DNA from: Clostridioides difficile
GTDB taxonomy: Bacteria; Bacillota; Clostridia; Peptostreptococcales; Peptostreptococcaceae
DNA: 32,132 nucleotides
Reading direction: 5' to 3'
NCBI RefSeq assembly: GCF_900243075.1
Contig: NZ_OEZH01000152.1
Coordinates: 1 to 32,132 of the forward strand
Shown here piece by piece: positions 1-7,802 of the stretch. Positions within the stretch are counted from its first letter, which is position 1, and every line of letters starts with the position of its first letter. Made by a program: the position numbers and the translations under genes. The notes beneath the pieces were generated by a model. The model saw only the letters and a list, made by a program, of their open reading frames with translations, did no database searches and had not been told where the DNA came from.

Positions 1-13
1 ATCTAAATTAAAT

Positions 14-46
14 AGCAGCACACCTATAGAATATAAGCGTGCTGCT
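14..46. repeat. Inverted repeat, possible terminator of an off-window gene
   Basis: Eight-base arms AGCAGCAC (14-21) and GTGCTGCT (39-46) enclose a 17-nt loop. Only an A/T-rich tail follows on either strand, with no clean U tract, so the terminator reading is weak. The stem itself is directly visible. Confidence 0.4.
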
Positions 47-126
47 TAAAAATAACTATCTTATTAAAAACTGTCTACTAAGTAGGGTTCAGTTCAATAA
101 TACTGACTACCTTATTTTTTAGTTCA

Positions 127-1041
127 ATGGAAATTAGTCTAAAAACTGTCACTAATGACTTTAATCCCTTACAAATAACTTTATCAAGATTTTTTGTTGG
201 CGGTTTAGTCTTACTACCTTTTGCTATAAAAAGATTAAGATCTCTTAGTCTTTCTATTACAAAATCAGACTTAAAATACTTTGCATTTCTAGGTTTTATG
301 TGTGTAGTAGTAAGTATGTCATTGTACCAACTGGCTGTTCTAAACACAAAAGCATCTGTAGTTGCTGTTTTGTTTAGTTGTAATCCAGTCTTTGTAATGC
401 TTCTAGCTTACTTAATTTTGAAGGAAAAAATATATAGGCACAATGTAATTTCACTTATATTAGAAGTACTTGGAATTATAGTTATAATAAATCCATTGCA
501 TACAAAATTAACTTTTAGTGGAATATTCTTAACATTATCTTCTGCTATTATTTTTTCAATGTATACTGTATTTGGTAAAAGAAAAACTTTAAAATTTGGC
601 GGAATAGTTGTAACTTGCTTTAGTTTTATATTTGGTAGTTTAGAAATGTTGATATTGGTTTTGCTTACTAAAATTAATTTTATCGCAGATATATTAAATA
701 AAAATAAACTTCATGTATTTGCAAATATCCCTATTTTTAGTGGCTATACCTTACACAATATGCCCATTATGATTTATGTCTTCGTATTTGTTACAGGTGT
801 TGGTTATGCACTTTACTTCATGGCAATGGAAGCTACATCTACTAGTCTTACATCTTTAGTATTCTTCTTTAAACCAGTAATATCTCCAATACTAGCATTA
901 TTAATACTTAAAGAAATTATTCCTATTAATATGGTTATAGGAATTTTATTAATAGTAGTTGGCTCAATAATTTCTATTATACCTACAATAATTACTCAAT
1001 CGCATAATAGGCACATTGAATCCTTATATAGGGAATCATAA
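127..1041 (+). CDS. DMT-superfamily (EamA) permease, probably 5'-truncated
   Basis: Integral membrane protein with two EamA-type repeats. Hydrophobic segments run almost end to end, the conserved repeat end with LKE appears in both halves (LILKEKIY and LILKEIIP), and a short polar tail closes the protein. EamA members export amino acids or other small metabolites; the substrate cannot be read here. The start is doubtful. No Shine-Dalgarno sequence precedes the ATG at 127. The frame stays open back to 82 and encodes residues that look like the missing first membrane helix (ILTTLFFSS), but an in-frame TAA lies at 79-81 and no ATG, GTG or TTG falls between. I therefore read it as a gene that has lost its native start by mutation or rearrangement. 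A rare start codon such as CTG at 103 is the alternative. Its 3' end converges on the protease gene, with a MITE-like element between them. Confidence 0.7.
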   Translation: MEISLKTVTNDFNPLQITLSRFFVGGLVLLPFAIKRLRSLSLSITKSDLKYFAFLGFMCVVVSMSLYQLAVLNTKASVVAVLFSCNPVFVMLLAYLILKEKIYRHNVISLILEVLGIIVIINPLHTKLTFSGIFLTLSSAIIFSMYTVFGKRKTLKFGGIVVTCFSFIFGSLEMLILVLLTKINFIADILNKNKLHVFANIPIFSGYTLHNMPIMIYVFVFVTGVGYALYFMAMEATSTSLTSLVFFFKPVISPILALLILKEIIPINMVIGILLIVVGSIISIIPTIITQSHNRHIESLYRES

Positions 1042-1105
1042 TTGATACACTACCTTGGTTATACATAAGATTAAATTTATTAGTTTTACATGCAATATAA
1101 AAAAA

Positions 1106-1219
1106 GGGGGTCTCAAAATGAACTTTTTAGTTCATGAGGCACTCTTTTTTGTATGAAATCAAATATATTTTCATCATTTCAACAATGAAAAAGAAGCTTA
1201 TCTCTATTTTGAGACAGCT
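1106..1219. mobile_element. MITE-like element, copy A
   Basis: About 110 bp bounded by perfect 10-bp terminal inverted repeats, GTCTCAAAAT (1110-1119) and ATTTTGAGAC (1206-1215). A second copy in the same orientation lies at 27603-27730, and the interiors are nearly identical (for example GAGGCACTCTTTTTTGTATGA). The outer termini resemble GGGCTGTCTCAAAA, a terminus I associate with some IS1182-like insertion sequences; that family link is recalled, not shown. There is no coding capacity. It lies between two convergent genes and supplies hairpins followed by T runs on both strands. Confidence 0.65.
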
Positions 1220-1223
1220 TCTT
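1188..1223 (-). terminator. Intrinsic terminator of the protease gene
   Basis: Arms AAGAAGCT (1191-1198) and AGCTTCTT (1216-1223) form an 8-bp stem. On the minus strand it is followed by TTTTTC, 30-60 nt past the protease stop codon. It overlaps the right end of the MITE-like element, so the insertion appears to provide the terminator. Confidence 0.6.
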
Positions 1224-1249
1224 AATTTATTTTTAATTTATTAAATTTT

Positions 1250-1912
1250 CTATTTAGCTAAGTTTTGTAAAAAGCTATAAGTTTGTGGACAAGCTGCTTT
1301 TAATTTACTATTTGTATCTTGATTTAAATAGTAATATGCAAATGCTTCTGCAAAGAATTCTTCTGGATATACACCTAAATAATTTACATTACCTAAAGAA
1401 CGTCCTTCTTTAGCAAATATTTGTTTAAATTGTGCTGATTTAGAAATATCATTTAATGCTATATGGTCTATTGCATGTGCTGTTTCATGTAATTCTAAGT
1501 TTATTGCATCATGACCTTTACCTTTGTTACTAAATCCTATTCTAAGAGCTACTGTACTTCCACCTAAACCAGGAACATCATCCCAAGTTTTTCCAGTACC
1601 TTCCCAACCCTTAGGAACTACACCTTTTAAATAAGCGTATTCTTTTTCATCTGTTAACTTTCCACTTAATAATTTTATTTTTAAGTTATCTTGTTTTAAT
1701 GCATTTAAATACTTTCCATCTATATTAGCTAGTCTATTTACCATAACGTTAGCTTCATTTTTATTGTAATTTCCAGTTGGAAGAACCACTATTTGACTAA
1801 GTGTTTCTTTATTTTGTTGTATAGTAGTACTGTCTGCATGTGCACTTACTGGAACTGAACTTATTAAGAACATTGATATTATAGCGATTAATAATTTTTT
1901 ACTTGGTTTCAT
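1250..1912 (-). CDS. zmp1: Secreted zinc metalloprotease, Pro-Pro endopeptidase PPEP-1 (Zmp1)
   Basis: Secreted endopeptidase that cleaves between two prolines (consensus about VNP-PVP) in surface proteins of its own cell. The 220-residue protein starts with a Lys-rich, hydrophobic signal peptide (about 1-26, ending VSAHA). The zinc-binding and catalytic motif is HETAH: His142, Glu143, His146. Tyr178 and Glu184/Glu185 downstream match the remaining catalytic and zinc-ligand positions known for PPEP-1. Length and motif agree with the C. difficile enzyme, so recognition is strong. The ATG follows a good AGGAGGG ribosome site. Transcription passes through a type I c-di-GMP riboswitch and terminator, so it should be expressed when c-di-GMP is low. 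The next gene upstream encodes its adhesin substrate with six NPPVP/NPPIP motifs. I see no truncation or missing residue. Confidence 0.97.
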   Translation of the reverse strand: MKPSKKLLIAIISMFLISSVPVSAHADSTTIQQNKETLSQIVVLPTGNYNKNEANVMVNRLANIDGKYLNALKQDNLKIKLLSGKLTDEKEYAYLKGVVPKGWEGTGKTWDDVPGLGGSTVALRIGFSNKGKGHDAINLELHETAHAIDHIALNDISKSAQFKQIFAKEGRSLGNVNYLGVYPEEFFAEAFAYYYLNQDTNSKLKAACPQTYSFLQNLAK

Positions 1913-1958
1913 ATTATTCCCTCCTTTGAGTTAGGCCGGGAGTAATAAATTTCAAAAT

Positions 1959-1983
1959 AAAAAAGATACCCAAGAGTATCTTT
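1959..1983 (-). terminator. Riboswitch expression-platform terminator (protease leader)
   Basis: An 8-bp stem AAAGATAC/GTATCTTT (1976-1983 with 1962-1969) has a 6-nt loop and runs into six U residues on the minus strand. The 7-mer TACTCTT/AAGAGTA at 1972-1978 is complementary to 2005-2011, just 3' of the aptamer core. That pairing would act as an antiterminator. It uses part of the terminator stem and loop, so the two structures exclude each other, which fits an OFF switch on ligand binding. Confidence 0.85.
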
Positions 1984-2004
1984 GTATATACAAAAAGAAA
2001 TTTT

Positions 2005-2090
2005 TACTCTTTTCGGCAACTGGCTGGCATGGTTTACTAAACTTTAGCCCCTATAGCTTTGCGTGACTAGGTTTCCCTAGTTTTGCCTCA
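2005..2090 (-). promoter_or_regulatory. c-di-GMP-I (GEMM-I) riboswitch aptamer
   Basis: Read on the minus strand, the leader contains the class I landmarks in order: GCAAAACTAGGGAAACCTAG hairpin, CACGCAAAGCTA, GGGCTAAAG, a second hairpin, and CCAGCCAGTTGCCGAA. The tetraloop-receptor type AAA/GCAAAGC core and the spacing match the GEMM-I consensus. It lies about 90 nt upstream of the protease start and is followed by a terminator with a competing antiterminator. Known biology of this C. difficile leader is premature termination when c-di-GMP is bound. Confidence 0.93.
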
Positions 2091-2107
2091 TTTAATTTTA
2101 TATTTAT

Positions 2108-2136
2108 ATTATAACCTATATCTTTTTAGTTGTCTA
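2108..2136 (-). promoter_or_regulatory. Sigma-A type promoter of the protease leader
   Basis: On the minus strand, TAGACA (2131-2136), a 17-bp spacer and a perfect TATAAT (2108-2113). Transcription would start near 2101, about 10 nt before the aptamer. The adhesin leader has a promoter with the same two hexamers and the same spacer length. Confidence 0.75.
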
Positions 2137-2190
2137 TAGGCTTTTGGATTTTTTTTCTAATAAGTTATTATTTTTTTACATAATACTCCA

Positions 2191-2249
2191 AAAAAAATAT
2201 CTTCTAACAATATTTTTACCATAAAATATTGTTTTAGAAGATATTTTTT
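2191..2249. terminator. Terminator of the adhesin gene
   Basis: A long near-perfect stem pairs AAAAATATCTTCT-AACAATATTTT with AAAATATTGTT-TTAGAAGATATTTTTT, with A/T runs on both sides. It begins about 33 nt past the adhesin stop codon on the minus strand and lies upstream of the protease promoter, so it should insulate the two riboswitch-controlled units. Confidence 0.85.
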
Positions 2250-2281
2250 AATATTACTTATATTTTTTATAATGTTAGGGT

Positions 2282-5188
2282 CTAATTTGTATTTTTATTT
2301 CGTCTTAATATAATAAGCCCCACAATAGCTCCTAGAACTAACAGTACTTCTCCAATAATTGTAGTATTATCACCTGTTTTTGGTGGTACTGGTGGATTTA
2401 TTACAGTATCATCTTTAACTTTATCATTCTTTTCTTCTGATACTGATGGTTTTACTACCTCTGGTATTGGAACAATTTGTTTAACTGGCTTTTCTATTAC
2501 ATCTTCTGATGGTGGTATTGGTGGATTCACGACCTCTGGTATTGGTGGATTTACCACATCTTCTAATGGTGGTACTGGTGGATTTATTACTACAGTTTCA
2601 TCTGTATCAGATGAACTTGATGGTTTCCTTGGTTTATCTATGCTTGGTGGCACTGGTGGATTTACTACTGGTTCATCTGTATTTGGCGGTACTGGTGGAT
2701 TTTCTTGTTTTACATTTTCTATATTTCCAATATCTACTATCTTACCAATATCTTTATTACCAATTTCAACCTTAATTTTATCTTTCAGTTTTTCATATCC
2801 ACTTGGAGCCATTACCTCCACTAAATAATATATTCCTGGTTTTTTTACACTAGATTGAATTACACCATCTTCATCACTAACTAAGTCCTTAACTACTATA
2901 TTTCCAGATACATCTTCTAAATTGAACTTAGCACCTGAAAGTACATTTTTCTTTAAAGCATCTATTTTTTTAGCTTTAAAAGCATAACCTTGTTTAGTAG
3001 TTTCTACTCCAGGAGGACTTGAGCCATTAATCTGAGCTACATTTTGTATAGTTTCCCCAACTTTTACATTTGTAAAGTCTGCATCAAATGTAACCCAACT
3101 TTGCACAGGTTCACCTTCTTTTATCTGCTTAAACTCATATTTATTCACTAATCTTATTGTGTTTTTTCCATCTCCAGCTTCTTTTTTAAGTTCAAGATTA
3201 TCTGAATATTTTATATTAGATATTTTTAGAGCTGGGTTTACTTCATCTAAAAGACTTACTTGTCCTGCATCATAAACGCCATAAGTTGACATATTAATTT
3301 TGTATTTAACAATCTGATTATCACTACTATTTAAAACTTTTTTATCAACTTCTTTTTTTGCGCTTATTAACCCAGAATTCTTCTTAAAGCTTATCTCATC
3401 ATTTTTATCAATTTGGCTATTATTTGCATCAAGAACAGCTCTATTTACATAGCTATCTTCAATACTAATAACCTTTAATGTATAAGCTATAAAAAACTTT
3501 GATTCTACTTCTTCTTTACTAAGATTAATTGTAAATCCAGTTATAACTTTATCTACTTGCCCACTTTCATTTCTTTTTTCTTCTACTTTATATGAAATAT
3601 TGTTGGCAATTTTTTCTTTACTCCAAGGAGTCCAGCTCCCATTCATTGGAACTTCTACAACTCTAAAATCATGTCCAGATTCTCCTGAAATAGTCAATCT
3701 CATACCTTCTGGTATATTATCCGTTATAACAACATTACTGATTGATGATTTATCATCATTTACTGAAATCTGATAGTTTATTACTTGACCAACTTGAGTA
3801 ATATTTGTTGCTCCTGAATGTCCTTTAGTGAGAAGATAATTATCCCCTCTATCAAACACACTTACAGTAGCATCATCCTCTTGTATCTTCTTACCATCAG
3901 ATTCTATCCTAGCTACGTTTTTATATTTATTACCATGTTTTGCATTTTCATCACTAATTCTAGCTTTATACTTAACAGTATACAATTTATCTATATTACC
4001 AAAATTAACTGAAATAGAGTTTGCATTCTGTGTAATGTTAAAATCACTTATTTCTTTCCCATCACTTGTTACTACAATTACAGAACCATTTACCAATGTC
4101 AGTCCTTCAGGAAGCTCGTCATACAAAGTAATATCTTTTAATTCTTCCTGTTTTTCATTTACTTGTATGCTGTAATTTATATCTTTATTTTTAACTGGCA
4201 TGAATACAGTAGTTGATTTTCTTCCTTCAACAAGCTTCTTAAGTGTTCCTTTAGCCTCTTCAACATCTTCTTTATCTCCAGGCTTTATTTCTACATCTAC
4301 ATCTCCACTTCCACTTTCTATTTTTCCAGTAGTTTCAATGTGAATTCTTGCATTTGTATCTTCATCAACTTTTTTAACATACGCTTCCAAACCTATTTTC
4401 CCTTGCATTACACTTTGACCATTGGGCAATTCTCTAAATGTAAGTGTATACTCTCCATTACTTTCTGTTTTATCAAAGCACTCACTTGTATAATCTAAAT
4501 TAACTTTATTGAATACATCTGGCACATTAAAAGTTATTGAATCACCTGCTTGTATCCCTTTTGATGTTGGAGTATAAGTTAAATTAAATGATATTTTTTT
4601 CATTGATTCTGTTTCTATTGTACTGTTATTAATTTTTATAATAAATCCATAGTCCTCATTATCTTCATTAAGCTCTTCTTCTAGGACTTTCAATAAGTTT
4701 TCATCTTCTAATAGTTTCTCTTCCTTTGGAGTCTGCTCTGGGTTTTTATTGTCTAGTAGCTTCTCTTCTTCTGGAGTTTGCTCTGGGTTTTTATTATCTA
4801 GTGGTTTCTCTCCTTCTGGAGTCTGCTCTGGATTTTTATTATCTAGTGGCTTCTCTTCTTCTGGAGTCTGTTCCGAATTTTTATTATCTAGCGGCTTCTC
4901 TCCTTCTGGAGTTTGCTCTGGATTTTTATTATCTAGTGGCTTCTCTTCTTCTGGAGTCTGCTCTGGATTTTTATTATCTAGCGGCTTCTCTTCTCCTGGG
5001 GCTTGTTCTGGTTTTTTATTGTCTATTTGCTTTTCATCCCCAGTTGATGAACTAATTGAACTATTTTGAATCTGACTGTTATCTCCTAATTCCGAAGCAT
5101 AAGATACAGTTGGATATATTGTAGATACTACCATACTTAAAATCATGATTAAACTGATTAATAATGCCTTTTTATTTCCTTTCTCCAT
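2282..5188 (-). CDS. LPXTG-like cell-wall adhesin, PPEP-1 substrate (CD2831-type)
   Basis: A 968-residue surface protein. In order: signal peptide (about 1-31, ending SYA); a Pro/Glu/Asn-rich region of about seven 15-residue repeats with core NPEQTPEEEKPLDNK (about 52-163); a long beta-rich stalk with repeated isopeptide/DUF11-like adhesin folds; a SpaA/Cna-B-like domain near the C-terminus (IYYLVEVMAPSGY); and a Pro-rich linker. The linker has six NPP(V/I)P motifs, at Asn830, 843, 869, 880, 888 and 931. The sorting signal PPKTG (935-939) follows, then a hydrophobic segment and an RRNKNTN tail. (S/P)PxTG is the known C. difficile sortase B signal. The sixth protease site touches the sorting signal, so cleavage would release almost the whole protein. 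The ATG has a GAGGGGAG ribosome site. A type II c-di-GMP riboswitch precedes it and should allow expression at high c-di-GMP. A collagen-binding role is known for the C. difficile relative and is not visible in the sequence. Confidence 0.95.
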   Translation of the reverse strand: MEKGNKKALLISLIMILSMVVSTIYPTVSYASELGDNSQIQNSSISSSTGDEKQIDNKKPEQAPGEEKPLDNKNPEQTPEEEKPLDNKNPEQTPEGEKPLDNKNSEQTPEEEKPLDNKNPEQTPEGEKPLDNKNPEQTPEEEKLLDNKNPEQTPKEEKLLEDENLLKVLEEELNEDNEDYGFIIKINNSTIETESMKKISFNLTYTPTSKGIQAGDSITFNVPDVFNKVNLDYTSECFDKTESNGEYTLTFRELPNGQSVMQGKIGLEAYVKKVDEDTNARIHIETTGKIESGSGDVDVEIKPGDKEDVEEAKGTLKKLVEGRKSTTVFMPVKNKDINYSIQVNEKQEELKDITLYDELPEGLTLVNGSVIVVTSDGKEISDFNITQNANSISVNFGNIDKLYTVKYKARISDENAKHGNKYKNVARIESDGKKIQEDDATVSVFDRGDNYLLTKGHSGATNITQVGQVINYQISVNDDKSSISNVVITDNIPEGMRLTISGESGHDFRVVEVPMNGSWTPWSKEKIANNISYKVEEKRNESGQVDKVITGFTINLSKEEVESKFFIAYTLKVISIEDSYVNRAVLDANNSQIDKNDEISFKKNSGLISAKKEVDKKVLNSSDNQIVKYKINMSTYGVYDAGQVSLLDEVNPALKISNIKYSDNLELKKEAGDGKNTIRLVNKYEFKQIKEGEPVQSWVTFDADFTNVKVGETIQNVAQINGSSPPGVETTKQGYAFKAKKIDALKKNVLSGAKFNLEDVSGNIVVKDLVSDEDGVIQSSVKKPGIYYLVEVMAPSGYEKLKDKIKVEIGNKDIGKIVDIGNIENVKQENPPVPPNTDEPVVNPPVPPSIDKPRKPSSSSDTDETVVINPPVPPLEDVVNPPIPEVVNPPIPPSEDVIEKPVKQIVPIPEVVKPSVSEEKNDKVKDDTVINPPVPPKTGDNTTIIGEVLLVLGAIVGLIILRRNKNTN
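4700..5035 (-). repeat. In-frame 45-bp tandem repeats in the adhesin
   Basis: About seven copies of a 45-bp unit encode a 15-residue acidic, Pro-rich repeat. Positions vary between EEE and EGE and between NPEQ and NSEQ, and the last copies diverge to KLLDN and KLLED. Such a repeat probably acts as a flexible spacer and is a natural site for copy-number change between strains. The open frames on the opposite strand here are by-products of the repeat. Confidence 0.9.
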
Positions 5189-5274
5189 ATAGATTTCTCC
5201 CCTCTAGACTATCTATAATTTATAATCTTCCATACAATGCCACATATAAATTAATTTTTACTAAAAAATTATAC

Positions 5275-5313
5275 AAAAAAAGCTATGAAAATAAATAAAT
5301 TTATATTCATAGC
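5275..5313 (-). terminator. Riboswitch expression-platform terminator (adhesin leader)
   Basis: Stem GCTATGAA/TTCATAGC (5306-5313 with 5282-5289), with extra A/T pairing in the loop, followed by seven U residues on the minus strand. The first strand of the stem is also the 3' end of the type II aptamer (CCGGCTATG). Folding of the aptamer and of the terminator are therefore mutually exclusive, as expected for an ON switch. Confidence 0.88.
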
Positions 5314-5392
5314 CGGTTGCACCACTGACTCAGTATATCCATAAGGTGCCCAATAATAGAATATACTTCAACATCTCTATAATATTTCATAA
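5306..5392 (-). promoter_or_regulatory. c-di-GMP-II (GEMM-II) riboswitch aptamer
   Basis: On the minus strand the leader shows the class II signature: TTGGGCACC, a hairpin with a variable loop (GGATATACTGAGTCAG), then GGTGCAACCGGCTATG. GGGCACC pairs with GGTGC, and GCAACCG is the conserved 3' strand of the pseudoknot. A 5' TATAG can pair with CTATG at the 3' end, the same bases that open the terminator stem. Known behaviour of this C. difficile leader is activation by c-di-GMP. Confidence 0.93.
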
Positions 5393-5441
5393 AAAACAAT
5401 TAAAATTGTTATATTCATATTAAATACAATTATATACTTCT

Positions 5442-5470
5442 ATTATATTATGACTCTATATTATTGTCTA
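5442..5470 (-). promoter_or_regulatory. Sigma-A type promoter of the adhesin leader
   Basis: TAGACA (5465-5470), a 17-bp spacer and TATAAT (5442-5447) on the minus strand. The start would lie near 5435, about 45 nt before the type II aptamer. Both hexamers and the spacing equal those of the protease promoter. Confidence 0.7.
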
Positions 5471-5512
5471 TGTTTTTTACATTTTTTCCCTTATTTTACT
5501 CTTAATGAATCA

Positions 5513-6691
5513 TTAAATAAAATCCTTATCTACAACAATGACACAATTATATTCAGGATTTATCTCCTTAACTAACTTTGTTATATCTTCTTTTAAATCT
5601 TCTTCTGACATACCTTTTGAAAATTCAGAAGGATTTACTACTATATCAAATACTAAATTCTTCTTACTTCCCTTTCCAACTATTCTAAAGTCATGCATAG
5701 ATTTTACGAGACTATTTTTCTTAAGTATTTCTTCAAGTTCTTTTTTTGCTGACATAACTTCTTCATCTTCAAGACATATTGGGTCCATATGGATTACTAA
5801 ATATATGTCTAATTTTTCAGATATTTCTCTCTCTGCAGTATCTATAATCTCATGGATTTCCATTATATCTATATTAGATGGAATTTCTGCATGTATAGAT
5901 GCGATACATCTCCCAACCCCATAGTTATGAATGATTAAATCATGTGTACCCATTATATATTTATAAGATAACAATAGTTCTATAATAGATTTTACCATTT
6001 CTTCATCTGGCGCTTCTCCTAAAAGAGGATTTATAGTATCTTTTACAAGAGAAAAACCAGCATAAAGTATTAGTAGTGATACTACAATACCTACGTATCC
6101 ATCTATAGGTAAACTAGTAAATCTTGCTAAAACAAATGATATAACTACACAACTTGATGTAAACACATCTCCTAAAGCATCTAATGATACTGCCTTTAAT
6201 GCTGAGGAATTAATTTTATTCCCCATAAATTTATTAAAACGACTTAACCATATTTTAACCATTATAGATGAAATCAAAAGTATAAGTGGCACTACTTCAA
6301 ATTTTATAGGAATTGGATTTGTTATTCTTTCTATAGATGACTTTACAAACTGAAGTCCAACCAGCATCACCATAAATGCTACTATTAATGCTGATAAATA
6401 TTCTATTCTACCATGTCCAAAAGGATGCTCTTTGTCAGCTGGTTTACTTGCTAACTTAAATCCTATCATAGTTATTGCTGAAGATGCCATATCAGAAAGA
6501 TTATTAAATGCATCTGCCATTATAGCTATACTAGATGTTAATATGCCTATAAAAAATTTTAATATAAATAAGCCTAAATTAGATATTATACCTACTATAC
6601 CTGCTACATAACCATACTTGTTTCTAACACTTGCACTTTGGACATTTTCACTATCTTTAACAAATGTTTTAACTAGGAATTTTGAAAACAC
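5513..6691 (-). CDS. Cation diffusion facilitator (CDF) family metal transporter
   Basis: Membrane antiporter that exports divalent metal ions (Zn2+, Fe2+, Mn2+ or similar; specificity not readable). It has the CDF layout: six hydrophobic segments, motif ADAFNNLSDMASS in helix 2, HPFGHGRIEYLSAL between helices 2 and 3, DALGDVFTS in helix 5, then a cytoplasmic C-terminal domain. That domain looks duplicated or extended, with a second acidic Lys-rich segment after the first ferredoxin-like fold. Start choice: the frame opens at an ATG at 6712, but that codon has no ribosome site. A perfect GAGGAGG lies 7 nt before a GTG at 6691 in the same frame, so I place the start there (392 residues). It is a single gene between the adhesin leader and the DMT exporter, with no visible regulator. 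Confidence 0.9.
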   Translation of the reverse strand: MFSKFLVKTFVKDSENVQSASVRNKYGYVAGIVGIISNLGLFILKFFIGILTSSIAIMADAFNNLSDMASSAITMIGFKLASKPADKEHPFGHGRIEYLSALIVAFMVMLVGLQFVKSSIERITNPIPIKFEVVPLILLISSIMVKIWLSRFNKFMGNKINSSALKAVSLDALGDVFTSSCVVISFVLARFTSLPIDGYVGIVVSLLILYAGFSLVKDTINPLLGEAPDEEMVKSIIELLLSYKYIMGTHDLIIHNYGVGRCIASIHAEIPSNIDIMEIHEIIDTAEREISEKLDIYLVIHMDPICLEDEEVMSAKKELEEILKKNSLVKSMHDFRIVGKGSKKNLVFDIVVNPSEFSKGMSEEDLKEDITKLVKEINPEYNCVIVVDKDFI

Positions 6692-6823
6692 GAAACTACC
6701 TCCTCGTTTCATATTTTATGCACAATTTTAAATTATTATATCACTATTTATGATAACACAATTTAAATATAAAATTCCTAAAATTTACTCTATCCTAGTA
6801 AAATCTTATTAAAAATTCATCTT

Positions 6824-7756
6824 TTACTTACTCATTGTTAAACATTCACTTCTATAAATTTTCTTACTTTTATCAGTAGGTACTTTAGCTGATGCTTTAG
6901 TAGCTACTAAGGCAGATACAATCATTATTAATACCCCTATTAATTTTACAAAAGAGAATGCTTCTCCTAATATAAACCATCCTATTAAAACAGATATTAC
7001 TAACTCTATAGAACTCACAACTCCCGCAACTGAAAGTTCTATACCCAGTTCTATTCCACCAACATAACATATATATGCAAGTGCTGCTGGAAAAACTCCT
7101 ATTCCTATAATTAATATTAAAGTACTAATATCAGTTACATGAGATATTATTAACCATGGTTTTGCTATTGGTGCTATAAATATTGAACCAAATAAGAACC
7201 CATAAATTATTATTGTAAGACCAGAACATTCTTTTAGTGCACCTTTATTTATTATCGGCATACATGAATATGTTAATGATGCCAACAAGCCTAATAACAA
7301 TCCAAATACATTTACTCCTGCAAATTCAAATTTTCCACCTAAAACTGCAACTATAGCACCTATAAAACACAATAGTATTGATAATCTTTTCATCTTATTG
7401 ATATTTTCTTTATATATAATATTTGAAAATAATGCTACAAATAGAGGTGAAGTATAAAGCAGTACTGCAGCTATAGATATTCCTACACTATTTATAGAGT
7501 TAAAGTAACAAATATTAAAAATTGTCTGACATATTATTCCACTTAATATTGAAAGCCCTATCACCTTTTTACTTGTTTTAAAAACTTTTAGTTTTTTTAA
7601 TACACTGTATATAGCTATTACCAGAAACCCTATAAAAGCTCTTGTGAAAGTAACTTGTTCTACTGTAAACCCTCTTGCTATTAGATTACTTGAAAATAAT
7701 CCTGTTGTTGCAAATAATGCTCCAGCACAACCAATTAAAATATATCCTTTTTTCAC
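6824..7756 (-). CDS. DMT-superfamily (EamA) transporter under sigma-54 control
   Basis: Drug/metabolite-type permease of 310 residues with ten predicted hydrophobic helices in two EamA repeats. The N-terminus (GCAGALFATTGLFSSNLIA) is a typical first helix, and GWFILGEAFSF marks the end of the second repeat. It starts at a GTG with a GGGGGAA ribosome site. A canonical -24/-12 promoter lies 47-63 bp upstream. The divergently transcribed neighbour is a PAS-containing sigma-54 activator, and three palindromic sites stand between them. The pair therefore looks like a ligand-sensing activator controlling export or import of that ligand. EamA proteins commonly export amino acids or related metabolites. 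The substrate is not identifiable. Confidence 0.88.
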   Translation of the reverse strand: MKKGYILIGCAGALFATTGLFSSNLIARGFTVEQVTFTRAFIGFLVIAIYSVLKKLKVFKTSKKVIGLSILSGIICQTIFNICYFNSINSVGISIAAVLLYTSPLFVALFSNIIYKENINKMKRLSILLCFIGAIVAVLGGKFEFAGVNVFGLLLGLLASLTYSCMPIINKGALKECSGLTIIIYGFLFGSIFIAPIAKPWLIISHVTDISTLILIIGIGVFPAALAYICYVGGIELGIELSVAGVVSSIELVISVLIGWFILGEAFSFVKLIGVLIMIVSALVATKASAKVPTDKSKKIYRSECLTMSK

Positions 7757-7802
7757 GAAAATTCCCCCTTAAATTATCTCTACTTATCTTACTATTAATA
7801 TA

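Noticed and set aside
4726-5069. Repetitive plus-strand open frames opposite the adhesin
   Set aside because: They are the complement of the 45-bp tandem repeats, have no ribosome site, and encode low-complexity Leu- or Ser-rich sequence.
5513-6712. ATG at 6712 as the start of the CDF transporter
   Set aside because: It has no ribosome site, while GAGGAGG stands 7 nt before an in-frame GTG at 6691.
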